DNA of 64,000 nucleotides from CAVPTL01 sp963708725 (GCA_963708725.1 CAVPTL010000014.1:124001-188000), one strand, 5' to 3'. Shown: positions 54,449 through 63,647, counted from the stretch's first letter. The notes: generated by a model not told the origin, from the letters alone. Numbers and translations: made by a program.

Positions 54449-54454
54449 GACCCG
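54425..54454. repeat. Perfect 30-bp palindrome over the start of the M48 protease gene
   Basis: CGGGTCGTGAGCGAC (54425-54439) and GTCGCTCACGACCCG (54440-54454) are exact reverse complements with no spacer. The GTG start codon (54448-54446) is inside. As RNA it could hide the start codon; as DNA it could bind a dimeric repressor. Confidence 0.85.
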
Positions 54455-54461
54455 CTCCGGC

Positions 54462-54821
54462 TCAGGTGACCTTCAGGACGAAATGCATCGTGGTCGGGTG
54501 GATCGAGCAGTACACCGTGTAGGTGCCCTTCGCGAGCGTCGCCGTCACGGTCTGCGACGTTCCCCCCGCCAGGTTCTTGGTGTGGGCGGGCAGCACCGCG
54601 CCCTTCGTCCCTTTGCGAATGTGGAAGTTGTGGGCGATGGTGGCATGGTTGGTCACATGAAACGTGACCTTCCCGTGCTTCACCGTCGCGGTGCTGCGGG
54701 TTATCGAGAAGCTCTTGAGCCCGATCGTGACGGACGTCGCCGCCCCCGCTCCGACGGTCGAGAACGCCAGCACCGCCATCGCGCCAACCACCACGGCTGT
54801 CAACATCCAGCGCGTTTTCAT
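54462..54821 (-). CDS. Secreted cupredoxin-like copper protein
   Basis: The 119-residue protein has a signal peptide (about 1-28, ending AGAA) and one cupredoxin domain. Possible type-1 copper ligands are His in IAHNFHI, Cys and His in YCSIH, and Met in TTMHF, at the normal spacing for plastocyanin/azurin-like proteins. It would act as a small electron carrier or copper-binding protein outside the membrane. It lies 13 bases upstream of the M48 protease gene. Confidence 0.88.
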   Translation of the reverse strand: MKTRWMLTAVVVGAMAVLAFSTVGAGAATSVTIGLKSFSITRSTATVKHGKVTFHVTNHATIAHNFHIRKGTKGAVLPAHTKNLAGGTSQTVTATLAKGTYTVYCSIHPTTMHFVLKVT

Positions 54822-54872
54822 ACCTCCGGGTACCAGGGCCGGCCGCGACCGGATGTGACGGTGTGACCACGC

Positions 54873-57188
54873 TCACATTGAGGCCGGTTTGCGTTGCGCC
54901 CAGGCGACTCCACCGGCCGCCAGGAGCAGGATCAGAATCGCAGCGGCCGACCCGACCAGCCCCCGCATCACCCAGGGGTCGGTGAACGTCAGCCGCACCA
55001 CATGCCGGCCTGCCGGCACGATCACACCCTGGTCGAGGTAGTCGGTGGGTACGACCGCCGCCGCCGCACCGTCGATGGTCGCGTGCCATCCCGATGCGTA
55101 CGGCGTGCGCACGAGCAGGAGCTCCCGCCGCGGGGCGTGCACGTACACGGTGGCGTGACCCGGCTCGCCCGCCTGGTACCGGGCGGCGCCTGCCGCTGCG
55201 CCCGCCGGCCCATGGCCGCCGGAGTCGGGGCCGGCTTCGATCACCGCTTCCCGGTTGGGATCGAAACCCCGGCGCCGCACGGCGGCGAGCGACGAGACCG
55301 GCCCGGCCACCGCGTCCCACGACGGCAACAGCGAGGCGGCGGGCGGCGCCGGGCGGCGGTAAAGCGTGAACGCCCCCGCCCGGTTCACGGCCACCTCGGC
55401 CGGCTGCGGTCGCGAGCCCGTCGGTCGCAGCACCCACTGCACTCGCAGCAGGTTCCCGAGCGTGAGCGGCACCCGCGAGAAGTTCGCATGCTCGTAGTTG
55501 ATCGGCGCTCCGCCCAGCGCGCGCATCGCCACCCAGTAGCGGCGGAGCTCCACCGCGTTGTATCCGCCGGCGCCCTGTGCCCCGGTCAGAAGCGGCCAGT
55601 TGAGAAGCCACGCCGGCTCGGTGCGACCGTTGATCACGCCGTCGGGCATCGCCGCACGGATCGAGGCCTCCGAGTTGATCACCACGACCCTGCCGGTGCC
55701 GGGGGCGGTGAGTTGCGCCTCGAAGGGCGAGCGGTGCAGGATCACCGGGGCGAAGTGCACTGTCCCCGGCGTCAGTCGCGGCGGCTCCGGGCCGACGGAG
55801 ATGTGCTGGGGGTATGGCTGGGCGAATGTCCCGGCCACCAGCAGCTCCAACGCGAGCACACACGGCACGAGCCACAGCAGCGGAGGACGACGCCGGCCGG
55901 CCTCGAGCGCGCCGACGGTAACCGCCATCCCCACCAGTGCAACTCCCAGCGCGAGCGGATGGATGCCGAGGATCACGGGCAGCACCAGCCACACCACGAC
56001 GGCTACCCCAACCGCCGTCCATCGTGTGCGATCGCTGGCTCGGGGCCACGCCGTCAGCCCGATCGCGGCCAGCACAGCCAGCGTCAGGGTCAGCTCATAG
56101 CCGAGCCAGAACGGCGCATGCAAATACAGGTCGACGGGCCGCAGGCGAGCGATCGCGTCCGGCACCAGGTCTGCGAACACCTGGAGCGATGCGACGTACA
56201 GCACGACCGTGGCCGTTACGAACGTCCAGGTCAGACGGCGATAGCGAGCCGCGAACGCGAGCATCACTCCGATCAGGATCGCGCCCCCCAGATAGGCGCC
56301 CGGAGGTGCCGAGAACTTGAGCGGCCAGCCCCACCCGGCGCCACCCTCGGCGGTCTCGGGAGAAACGTGGTTGAGCAGTCGCCCCAGGGCCTCCAACCGG
56401 GAGTAGCCGATCCCGAGGCTGGTCTCGTCGACGTAGGCCAGGCGGGGCGCGAAGAAGGCCAGGTTGACCGCGCCCGCTGAGACGGCGAGCACCGCGGCAA
56501 CCGCCACGCCAAGCCCCGCCGAGATCGTGCCGGCGCGTACGTCGACGGCGAGCTTCCACACCACGTAGGCAGCGATCGTGATCGTTCCCATCAACAGCCC
56601 GAGACCGGCGTGGGCCGCGGCGATCTGGCCCCACGCGATCGCGGTCGGCACCATCCATACCAGTCGCCGCGCCCAGGTTCTGGCCGCGAGCAGCCGGGCA
56701 CACGCGACCAGCGTCACGGTCGTCCAGGCCAGCGAGGCCGAGAACGGCAGCGCATCGACGAGCGTCGATCCGGTGATCGCGAGCGCCAGCGCCAGCCCGC
56801 CGCAGCAGGCCGCCCACCGGGGCAGCCGCTCGAGGCGCAGAAACACGTACAGCCCGATACCGGCGGTCAGCGGCTGCAGTACGAGCATCGCCCGGATCGC
56901 GTGATCCGGCGAAAGGGTCGCGAACAGCACCGACGGCTCGATGTACCCCCAGCCGGATTGCGAGTCGGCCGCGAACGGGGCGCCTCCCATGATCCCCGTC
57001 TGCCACAGAGGGATGTGCCCGTCACGGAGTGCACGGCCGAGGTATGTCCACACCGGTAGCCACAGCGCGAGCGGGTCGGCGTTCGCGATCCGATTGCTGA
57101 ACACCATCTCGCGCATCGACTCCACCACAGCGGCGGTGATCAGTCCAATCGCCGCCGCGTCGGCGGCCCATCCGGCCCGGGTGGTCAC
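54873..57188 (-). CDS. Large YfhO-like membrane protein
   Basis: The 771-residue protein has about 12 hydrophobic helices, an extracytoplasmic beta-rich region (about 480-720) and a final helix. It begins MREMVFSNRIANADPLALWLPVWTYLGRALRDGHIPLWQTGIMGGAPFAAD, whose DPLALWLPVW and GHIPLW segments are the YfhO pattern, related to GT-C glycosyltransferases. YfhO in Firmicutes is needed for lipoteichoic acid glycosylation; here the role is unknown. It overlaps the acyl-CoA dehydrogenase gene by four bases. Confidence 0.82.
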   Translation of the reverse strand: MTTRAGWAADAAAIGLITAAVVESMREMVFSNRIANADPLALWLPVWTYLGRALRDGHIPLWQTGIMGGAPFAADSQSGWGYIEPSVLFATLSPDHAIRAMLVLQPLTAGIGLYVFLRLERLPRWAACCGGLALALAITGSTLVDALPFSASLAWTTVTLVACARLLAARTWARRLVWMVPTAIAWGQIAAAHAGLGLLMGTITIAAYVVWKLAVDVRAGTISAGLGVAVAAVLAVSAGAVNLAFFAPRLAYVDETSLGIGYSRLEALGRLLNHVSPETAEGGAGWGWPLKFSAPPGAYLGGAILIGVMLAFAARYRRLTWTFVTATVVLYVASLQVFADLVPDAIARLRPVDLYLHAPFWLGYELTLTLAVLAAIGLTAWPRASDRTRWTAVGVAVVVWLVLPVILGIHPLALGVALVGMAVTVGALEAGRRRPPLLWLVPCVLALELLVAGTFAQPYPQHISVGPEPPRLTPGTVHFAPVILHRSPFEAQLTAPGTGRVVVINSEASIRAAMPDGVINGRTEPAWLLNWPLLTGAQGAGGYNAVELRRYWVAMRALGGAPINYEHANFSRVPLTLGNLLRVQWVLRPTGSRPQPAEVAVNRAGAFTLYRRPAPPAASLLPSWDAVAGPVSSLAAVRRRGFDPNREAVIEAGPDSGGHGPAGAAAGAARYQAGEPGHATVYVHAPRRELLLVRTPYASGWHATIDGAAAAVVPTDYLDQGVIVPAGRHVVRLTFTDPWVMRGLVGSAAAILILLLAAGGVAWAQRKPASM

Positions 57189-58312
57189 CGAGCCTCGCGC
57201 AGCAACTCCCGAGCGATCACGATCCGCTGGATCTGGTTGGTGCCTTCATAGATCTGGGTGATCTTGGCGTCGCGCATCAGCCGTTCGACAGGAAACTCCT
57301 GCATATAGCCGTATCCGCCGAGGATCTGCACGGCATCGGTGGTGACGCTCATGGCGGCGTCCGAACACACCAGCTTGCACATCGCCGACAGCTTGGTCAG
57401 CTCGGGGCCGTCCTCGCCGCGATCGAGCATCTCGCCGACGCGGTAGAGCAGGCCACGGCCGCCCTCGACGGCGGTTGCCATGTCGGCCAGCATGAACTGG
57501 ATGCCCTGCTGCGCAGCGATCGGCTTGCCAAACGCGACCCGCTCCGTGGCGTACCCGGCGGCGTAATCGAGCGCCGCCTGGGCGATCCCCAGGGCCTGGG
57601 CTGCGATCCCCGGCCGCGAGCGGTCGAGCACCCGCATGGCCAGGCGGAAACCGGCGCCCGGCTCGCCCACCAGGCGATCCGCCGGAACGCGGCACGAATC
57701 GAAGTGCAGCTCGCCCGTTGTCGACCCCTTGATCCCCATCTTCGGCTCGATCCGACCGACGGCGAATCCCGGGTCGTCCGCGTGCACCAGGAACGCCGAG
57801 ATGCCGTCGCCGGTCTGCGCGAACACGGTGTAGACGTGGGCCACTCCCGCGTTGGTGATGAACCGCTTGGCGCCGTCGATCACCCAGTTGTCGCCTTCGA
57901 GCCGGGCGGTGGTGGTGATCGCCTGCGCATCGGAGCCGGCTGCCGGCTCGGTCAGGGCGTATGCGGCCAGCCACTCGCCGCTGGCAAACCGCGGGAGGTA
58001 CGCGGCGCGCTGCGCGTCGGAGCCCTCGAGCAGCACCGGCAATCCGCCCAGCCCCTGTACGGCGAGGATCAGGCCGACGGTGGCGTCCGCCCACGACAGC
58101 TCCTCGACGGCGCGCAGATGGGTGAGCGTGCCGGTGCCGGTGCCGCCGTACTCCTCGGGAAATGCGAGCGCGAACACATCGGCCTCTCGCAACAGCTCGA
58201 CCGCGTCCCACGGAAACTCCGACGTGCGGTCGACCTCGGCCGCGCGAGGCGCGATCCGTTCCCGCGCCAACGTGCGGACGGCGTCAACCAGCAGGTCATG
58301 CTCGGCGGTCAT
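57185..58312 (-). CDS. Acyl-CoA dehydrogenase
   Basis: The 375-residue FAD enzyme has ALTEPAAGSDAQAITTTARL, KRFITNAGVAHVYT, PKMGIKGSTTGELHFDSCRVP, ATERVAFGKPI and the C-terminal VQILGGYGYMQEFPVERLMRDAKITQIYEGTNQIQRIVIARELL with the catalytic Glu in YEGTNQIQ. Electrons would go to EtfAB. Upstream and overlapping is an M24 peptidase gene and downstream a YfhO-like gene, an unusual operon. Substrate chain length is not predictable. Confidence 0.94.
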   Translation of the reverse strand: MTAEHDLLVDAVRTLARERIAPRAAEVDRTSEFPWDAVELLREADVFALAFPEEYGGTGTGTLTHLRAVEELSWADATVGLILAVQGLGGLPVLLEGSDAQRAAYLPRFASGEWLAAYALTEPAAGSDAQAITTTARLEGDNWVIDGAKRFITNAGVAHVYTVFAQTGDGISAFLVHADDPGFAVGRIEPKMGIKGSTTGELHFDSCRVPADRLVGEPGAGFRLAMRVLDRSRPGIAAQALGIAQAALDYAAGYATERVAFGKPIAAQQGIQFMLADMATAVEGGRGLLYRVGEMLDRGEDGPELTKLSAMCKLVCSDAAMSVTTDAVQILGGYGYMQEFPVERLMRDAKITQIYEGTNQIQRIVIARELLREAR

Positions 58313-59490
58313 ACCTCGATCAACTCCTCGGGGGCGGTCGTCAGCGTGTCAAACCCCGTGGCTGTCACGGCGTAGGTGTTCTCGATCCCGACCGCCCCGC
58401 GGCCGGCGAACACGAACTTCGGCTCGATCGCGACCACGTTTCCCTCCACCATCGGCTGGTCGAATCCCGGAGCCAGCACCGGCGTCTCGTCGACCTCCAT
58501 GCCCAGCCCGTGGCCGAGAAAGCGAACGCGGCTCGGCCCGGCTCCCATGAAGTGCTCGGCGAGACCGGCGGCGGCGGCCATCCGCTCGGCAAGTGCAAAC
58601 AGCTCGGACGGGATTGCGCCCGGGCGCAGCGCAGCCTCGACGGCGCGCAGGATTGCCACGGTCGTTGCGTAGGCGTCGCGAAGATCCGCGGGGGCGGTTC
58701 CGACGAAGAACGTCCGGGTCTGGTCGGCGAGCCACCCGCCGTGCGCCCCGACCAGATCCACGATCACCGGCTCGCCGGCCGCAACCACCTGGCCGCCGGC
58801 GCCTTTGCCGATCACGGGATTGGGGCCGGGCCCGCACAGCGGCGAGTCCGAGTACCCACCGACCGCACCACTCGTCCCGGTGAGCACCTGCCCGTAATGC
58901 AGCTCCTGGTTGAATCCGCGATACCGCATGAGTCCCTGGTGGCCGGCTCGGCGAAGGCATCCTTCAACCTCTACTTGAGCCTGAGTCTCGGTCATGCCGA
59001 CGCGAAGAATCGACGGCACCGCCCGGGTGGCCGCATCGACCTGGGTGGCGGCCAGCCGCATCGCGGCGATGTCCTCATCACTCTTGTATGCACGCACTGC
59101 GGCGATCGGCCGCGAGGCATCCTCCACCCGATAGCCATCGAGCCGGCGGACGTAGCCAAGATACGTGTTGGCACGCAGTACGTCGAGCTCGAACCCGATC
59201 CGCGCCCCGGGTGTGAGACCCGCCTCGGCGAGGGCTGGAGCCAGCCCCGAAAGCGACCGTAACGGCTCGATCTGGCGGAGCGGAGACTCGGCCCGTGCCC
59301 GCTCCAGGGTGCGGCGCACCAGCAGCAGCGGCTCACCGGCGGCCGGCACGATCAGGTGTGCCTGCTGGTTTGTCCCGGTGAAGTACGCCAGGTCGGTGTT
59401 CTGCACGATCACAGCGCCGTCGAGCCCCGCGGTCACCAGTTCGGCACGCAACGAGGCGAGCCGCCGTTCGATCTGCTCGACTCGCGACAT
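58309..59490 (-). CDS. M24-family metallopeptidase (Xaa-Pro aminopeptidase/creatinase-like)
   Basis: The 393-residue pita-bread enzyme has a creatinase N-terminal domain and the catalytic domain with metal ligands seen in VIVDLVGAHGGWLADQTRTF (two Asp), FLGHGLGMEVDE (His), VAIEPKF and GIENTYAV (two Glu). The ATG at 59490 is chosen because TATCGT lies exactly 6 bases upstream, on the strand opposite a second start 20 bases away. Confidence 0.9.
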   Translation of the reverse strand: MSRVEQIERRLASLRAELVTAGLDGAVIVQNTDLAYFTGTNQQAHLIVPAAGEPLLLVRRTLERARAESPLRQIEPLRSLSGLAPALAEAGLTPGARIGFELDVLRANTYLGYVRRLDGYRVEDASRPIAAVRAYKSDEDIAAMRLAATQVDAATRAVPSILRVGMTETQAQVEVEGCLRRAGHQGLMRYRGFNQELHYGQVLTGTSGAVGGYSDSPLCGPGPNPVIGKGAGGQVVAAGEPVIVDLVGAHGGWLADQTRTFFVGTAPADLRDAYATTVAILRAVEAALRPGAIPSELFALAERMAAAAGLAEHFMGAGPSRVRFLGHGLGMEVDETPVLAPGFDQPMVEGNVVAIEPKFVFAGRGAVGIENTYAVTATGFDTLTTAPEELIEV

Positions 59491-59495
59491 GGAGT

Positions 59496-59502
59496 TACGA
59501 TA
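59496..59502. promoter_or_regulatory. Overlapping -10 boxes on both strands (divergent leaderless promoter)
   Basis: TACGAT (plus 59496-59501) lies 8 bases before the ATG at 59510; TATCGT (minus 59502-59497) lies 6 bases before the ATG at 59490. The two share six bases, and the predicted transcript starts are about 20 bases apart. Confidence 0.55.
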
Positions 59503-59509
59503 CCCGGCC

Positions 59510-61144
59510 ATGACAGCAGACCTCATCCTTGAAAATGGCGTGGTTCACACAGTCGATGCAACCCGCCGAGTGGCATCGGCGGTCGCGGTCACCGATGGCC
59601 GCATCACCGCCGTCGGGCATGCCGCCGACGTTGCCCAACAGCGTGGACCGGCGACGCGCGTGATCGACATGCAGGGCGGAATGCTGCTTCCCGGCTTTCA
59701 CGACGCCCACTGCCACCCCGCCGCGGCGGGTCACGGCATGACCCAGTGCACGCTCCACGAGATCACCGGTCGCGAGGCCACGTGGAAGGCGATCGAGGCC
59801 TACGCGAATCAGAACCCCGATCGTGACTGGATTCTCGGCGGCGGCTGGTCGATGGGCGACTTCCCAGGAGGATTGCCGACCCGCGAGGAACTCGACGCCG
59901 TGGTCTCGGACCGGCCGGTGGTGCTCTCCAACCGCGACTACCACGGCATGTGGCTCAACTCCAAGGCGCTCGAGGCGATCGGCATCACCGACTCGACGCC
60001 CGACCCCGACGCCGGCCGGATCGAGCGCGACGCCGCCGGCCACGCCACCGGCGTGCTGCAAGAGCAGGCGATGCATCTCGCAACGGCGGTCGCACCGGCG
60101 CCCACGCACGCCGATCGGGTCGAAGGCATCCGCCTGGCCCAGACCTACTACCACAGCCTCGGGATCACCGCCCTTGGCGATGCCCTGGTCGACGCCGACT
60201 CACAGCGGGCCTATGCCGAGCTGGTGGCAAACGACGAGCTCACCATGCGGGTGCGGGCGATGCTGGCCTGGGACCCCACGGGACACGTCGGCCAGCTGGA
60301 CGAGCTGGTCGAGCGCCGAATCGCCGGCGACGTCGGGCGGCTCGTGTGCGGGGAGGTCAAGTTCTTCCATGACGGCGTGTTCGAGAACTTCACCGCGGCG
60401 ATGCTGTCGCCCTACCTCGACGCCGACGGCAACCCCACCTCGAACCATGGGCTCGACCAGTACGACTACGACGAGCTCATGCAGGCCGTGCTGGCCTGCG
60501 ACGCTGCCGGCTTTCAGGTTCACATCCACGCGCTTGGCGACCGCGCGGTGCGCGAGTGCCTCGACATCTTCGAGCACGTCGAGCAGACCAACGGCCGGCG
60601 AGACGCACGTCACCACCTGGCCCATCTCCAGTTCGTCGATCCCACCGATGTTCCCCGGCTGCGGCGGTTGAACGTGACCGCCAACGTGACGCCGCTCTGG
60701 GCCCGGCGTGAGGAAAGCGTCACGCTGCTCACGCTCCCATTCGTCACCGATGAGGTCGCGCGCACGATGTATCCGTTCCAAAGCATTCACGCCGCGGGTG
60801 GCCGGGTGGCGTTCGGAAGCGACTGGTCGGTCTCGACGCCCGAGCCGCTCGAGCAGCTCGCGACGGCCGTCAACCGCTTCGATCCGCACGGCAGCAACGA
60901 CCAGCCGTTGTACGCCGAGGAGTGCCTCGACCTCGATACGGCCATCGCCGCCCACACGATCAACGGCGCCTACGTGGGCTTCATCGACGACCGCACCGGC
61001 ACCATCGAGGCCGGCAAGCTCGCCGATCTGGTGCTGCTCGACCGCGACCTGTTCGCCGCCGGGAATCACGACATCGCCAATGCCAAAACGCTTGTGACGA
61101 TCTCCGAAGGCGACGTGGTGTACGCCGCCGACGGCTGGTCGTGA
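59510..61144 (+). CDS. Amidohydrolase family 3 protein (YtcJ-like), first of a tandem pair
   Basis: The 544-residue metal-dependent hydrolase has an N-terminal beta-sandwich (ADLILENGVVHTVDATRRVASAVAVTDGRITAVG) and a TIM barrel with metal-binding HDAHCHP, VKFFHDGVFENF, VHIHALGDRAVREC and FGSDWSVSTPEPL. Substrates of YtcJ-type enzymes are mostly unknown (N-acyl or imine compounds in some). The ATG at 59510 follows a -10 by 8 bases; an in-frame ATG at 59489 is possible. Confidence 0.92.
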   Translation: MTADLILENGVVHTVDATRRVASAVAVTDGRITAVGHAADVAQQRGPATRVIDMQGGMLLPGFHDAHCHPAAAGHGMTQCTLHEITGREATWKAIEAYANQNPDRDWILGGGWSMGDFPGGLPTREELDAVVSDRPVVLSNRDYHGMWLNSKALEAIGITDSTPDPDAGRIERDAAGHATGVLQEQAMHLATAVAPAPTHADRVEGIRLAQTYYHSLGITALGDALVDADSQRAYAELVANDELTMRVRAMLAWDPTGHVGQLDELVERRIAGDVGRLVCGEVKFFHDGVFENFTAAMLSPYLDADGNPTSNHGLDQYDYDELMQAVLACDAAGFQVHIHALGDRAVRECLDIFEHVEQTNGRRDARHHLAHLQFVDPTDVPRLRRLNVTANVTPLWARREESVTLLTLPFVTDEVARTMYPFQSIHAAGGRVAFGSDWSVSTPEPLEQLATAVNRFDPHGSNDQPLYAEECLDLDTAIAAHTINGAYVGFIDDRTGTIEAGKLADLVLLDRDLFAAGNHDIANAKTLVTISEGDVVYAADGWS

Positions 61145-62616
61145 TCCTCGAGAACGGCCCGATCTATACGCTCGATCCTCGCCTGCCGCGGGTGCGGGCG
61201 CTGTCGGTGGCCGGGCCGCTGGTCGTGGGCGGGGTCGATGTCCGCGAGGGCGACGCGGACACGGTCGGGCACGAGCGCATCGACCTGGAGGGGCGCTGCG
61301 TGCTCCCGGGGTTCAGCGACAGCCACCTCCATTTCAAGTCCTGGGCGCTTGCCCGCACCGAACTCGACCTGATCGGCTGTGACTCCCTCGCCGAGGCGCT
61401 GGCGGCCGTCGCGCAGTCGGACGGTGACGGCTGGATCCGCGGCCGGGGCTGGCGGGACGCGCGCTGGCCGGACGGCCCACCGACGGCCGCCGCCCTGGAC
61501 GCCGTCACCGGCGAGCGGCCCGCGGCGCTCACGGCGCACGACGGGCACACGCTGTGGGTCAACTCCGCGGCGTTGCGCGCGACCTCGATGGAGCATCCCA
61601 CCGGTATCCTGCACGAGCGCGAGGCCTGGGCGTTTCCGCTGCCCGAGCCCGCCCCGCTTGAGGTCTCGCGGGCGGTGCGCGCCGCCATGGCCGACGCGAA
61701 CGCCAAGGGCGTCACCGCCGTCCATGACTTCGAGTTCGACGGTGGACGCGACCTGTGGCAGCGGTTGGACGGCGACCGGCGGCTGACGTTGCGGGTCGAC
61801 ATGGGACTGCCGGCCGAGGAACTGGCCGCCGTGCGCACCCTCGAGCTGCGTTCGGGATTCGGCAGCGAACTGCTGCGCGTCGGCCCGGTCAAGGTGTTCA
61901 TGGACGGCACGCTGGGCTCCGAGACGGCCTGGATGCTCGATGGATCGGGCGACATACTGACCTCAGAGAATGAGCTTTGCGAGATCGTGATCGAAGCCGC
62001 TGCCGGGGGACTCGACGTCGCCGTCCACGCGATCGGTGATGGCGCCAATCGAGCGGCCCTGAATGCCTTCGAGGCGACCCGAGAGCGATGGGAGGCCTCG
62101 CTCATGCGGCCGCGGATCGAGCACGTGCAGTGCCTCGCCGACGATGACCTCCCCCGGTTCGCCGACCTCGACGTGATCGCCTCGGTGCAGCCGAGCCACG
62201 CCACCTCCGACCGCGACGTCGCCGATCGGCTGTGGGGCGCGCGGGCGGCGCGCGCATATCGCACCCGCGACCTGCTCGAGGCCGGAGCGCACCTCGTGTT
62301 CGGGTCAGATGCTCCGGTCGAGCCGATCGCACCGCTGGCCGGCATCCACGCGGCCGTCCACCGCACCTCCGATACCCGCGACCCGTGGTATCCAGACCAG
62401 CGGATCCCGGTTGCCGACGCGGTGCTCGGCTTCACGGCCGCGGGTGCCTACGCGGTCGGTGAGGAGCGTCGGCGCGGGCTCCTGCTGCCGGGCTATGCGG
62501 CCGATCTGGTGGTACTGGACACCGACATCATCGCCTTCCCGGAGCGGATCGCCGAAGCTCGGGTCGAAGCCACGATGCTCGCCGGACGCTGGGTCCACAA
62601 CGCCCCGCCGTGGTGA
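61141..62616 (+). CDS. Amidohydrolase family 3 protein (YtcJ-like), second of a tandem pair
   Basis: The 491-residue protein starts with GTG inside the upstream stop (GTGA) and repeats the same architecture: ILENGPIYTLDPRLP, FSDSHLHF, VKVFMDGTLGSETAWML, VAVHAIGDGANRAAL and FGSDAPVEPIAPLAGIHAAV. It is clearly diverged from its neighbour, with shared active-site residues, so the pair is an old duplication. It likely acts on a related substrate. Its stop is three bases from the convergent TPR gene. Confidence 0.92.
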   Translation: MILENGPIYTLDPRLPRVRALSVAGPLVVGGVDVREGDADTVGHERIDLEGRCVLPGFSDSHLHFKSWALARTELDLIGCDSLAEALAAVAQSDGDGWIRGRGWRDARWPDGPPTAAALDAVTGERPAALTAHDGHTLWVNSAALRATSMEHPTGILHEREAWAFPLPEPAPLEVSRAVRAAMADANAKGVTAVHDFEFDGGRDLWQRLDGDRRLTLRVDMGLPAEELAAVRTLELRSGFGSELLRVGPVKVFMDGTLGSETAWMLDGSGDILTSENELCEIVIEAAAGGLDVAVHAIGDGANRAALNAFEATRERWEASLMRPRIEHVQCLADDDLPRFADLDVIASVQPSHATSDRDVADRLWGARAARAYRTRDLLEAGAHLVFGSDAPVEPIAPLAGIHAAVHRTSDTRDPWYPDQRIPVADAVLGFTAAGAYAVGEERRRGLLLPGYAADLVVLDTDIIAFPERIAEARVEATMLAGRWVHNAPPW

Positions 62617-62619
62617 GCG

Positions 62620-63633
62620 TCAGCCGCCCGCTTTGAGCTTCGTGCACGCCCCGCCGGTGGGGTTGTCCAGGCACGTGATGAAGACCCTGGCGACCGCGCT
62701 GTAGGGGCCGTGGGGATGGTTTGAGATCACCTGTCGCATCTGCGCGATGGTGTCCTGCCGATCGCGGAGCCAGAAGAACAAGAGCCCCACATGGAAGCGA
62801 ATCTCATCGTTGGTCGGATGCGAGTTCGCGAGGGTCATCAGATTCCCCATGGACGTCGCGGTGTTCTCCTTGTTGAATCCGAGCACGTTGGCCGCGACGA
62901 TCGGCGACACGGCGCCGGGCGCGAGGCTCTCCGCCCGCTGGGCGGCAACGATCGCGGCCGAGCGGTCGACGGTTTGGAGCTTCCACGCCAGATTCAGCCA
63001 CGCATTGGAGTCGGTGGGGTGCCGCTTGACCGCCGCGCGAAGCGACGCCAGCGAGCCCTTCGGCGAGGTCCCCGCGAGCGTGTAGCTCGGGTATCCGGGA
63101 GCCTCCTTGTAGTTCAGGAGATTGTCGGCCTCGGTGCCGTAGAAGCCATACATGTCGGCGTGCTTGACCCGCTCGAGCGTCGTCACCGCGGGCTTCACGT
63201 CTCCGGCCCAGAACTGAGCGATCCCCAGTGCCAGCCCGACCGGCAACGCGTCCTGCGGCAGCTTCCGGAGGGCGGCGATCGTCTGCTGGCGACGTGCCAT
63301 GGTGTCGGCCGCCATCAGCTCGGCCACTCGCACCCGCACGTCGCCGGCGGGAAGCGCTTCGCGCGCGGCCTTGGCCACTGCCACGGGATCCTGCGGGTCG
63401 GGGGTTACCTTCCCGGGAAGCTTCACCAGCGCCGGTGGCAATCCACTCAGCGGGACCGCCTTCGGAACCGGTTTGGAGCTCGATCCAGCGGTCAGCCACA
63501 CCACGACGGCGACTGCGATTCCGATCACCGCAGCGGCGCCTGCAAGCAGTGCCAAACGCCGCTTGGAAAGCCCGGGAATACCCGCACTGGGCGGCCCGTT
63601 TAACTCATTGACGGCGGAGGGTTTTGGATCCAT
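62620..63633 (-). CDS. TPR-like repeat protein with one membrane anchor
   Basis: The 337-residue protein has a cytoplasmic N-terminus rich in Pro and Ser, one membrane helix (about 28-50, LALLAGAAAVIGIAVAVVVWL), then helical repeats from about 140 to 320 with TPR-like spacing (LKTVDRSAAIVAAQRAESLAPGA; FHVGLLFFWLRDRQDTIAQMRQVISNHP). It looks like an extracytoplasmic scaffold. Function unknown. An ATG start at 63633 is preceded by a TATACC box 6 bases upstream. Confidence 0.8.
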   Translation of the reverse strand: MDPKPSAVNELNGPPSAGIPGLSKRRLALLAGAAAVIGIAVAVVVWLTAGSSSKPVPKAVPLSGLPPALVKLPGKVTPDPQDPVAVAKAAREALPAGDVRVRVAELMAADTMARRQQTIAALRKLPQDALPVGLALGIAQFWAGDVKPAVTTLERVKHADMYGFYGTEADNLLNYKEAPGYPSYTLAGTSPKGSLASLRAAVKRHPTDSNAWLNLAWKLQTVDRSAAIVAAQRAESLAPGAVSPIVAANVLGFNKENTATSMGNLMTLANSHPTNDEIRFHVGLLFFWLRDRQDTIAQMRQVISNHPHGPYSAVARVFITCLDNPTGGACTKLKAGG

Positions 63634-63639
63634 TCGCTG

Positions 63640-63647
63640 GGTATACT
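63640..63647. promoter_or_regulatory. Candidate symmetric -10 (GGTATACT) between divergent genes
   Basis: TATACT (plus 63642-63647) could serve the rhodanese gene, with a leader of about 58 bases; TATACC (minus 63645-63640) lies 6 bases before the TPR gene's ATG. No clear -35 was found. Confidence 0.4.
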
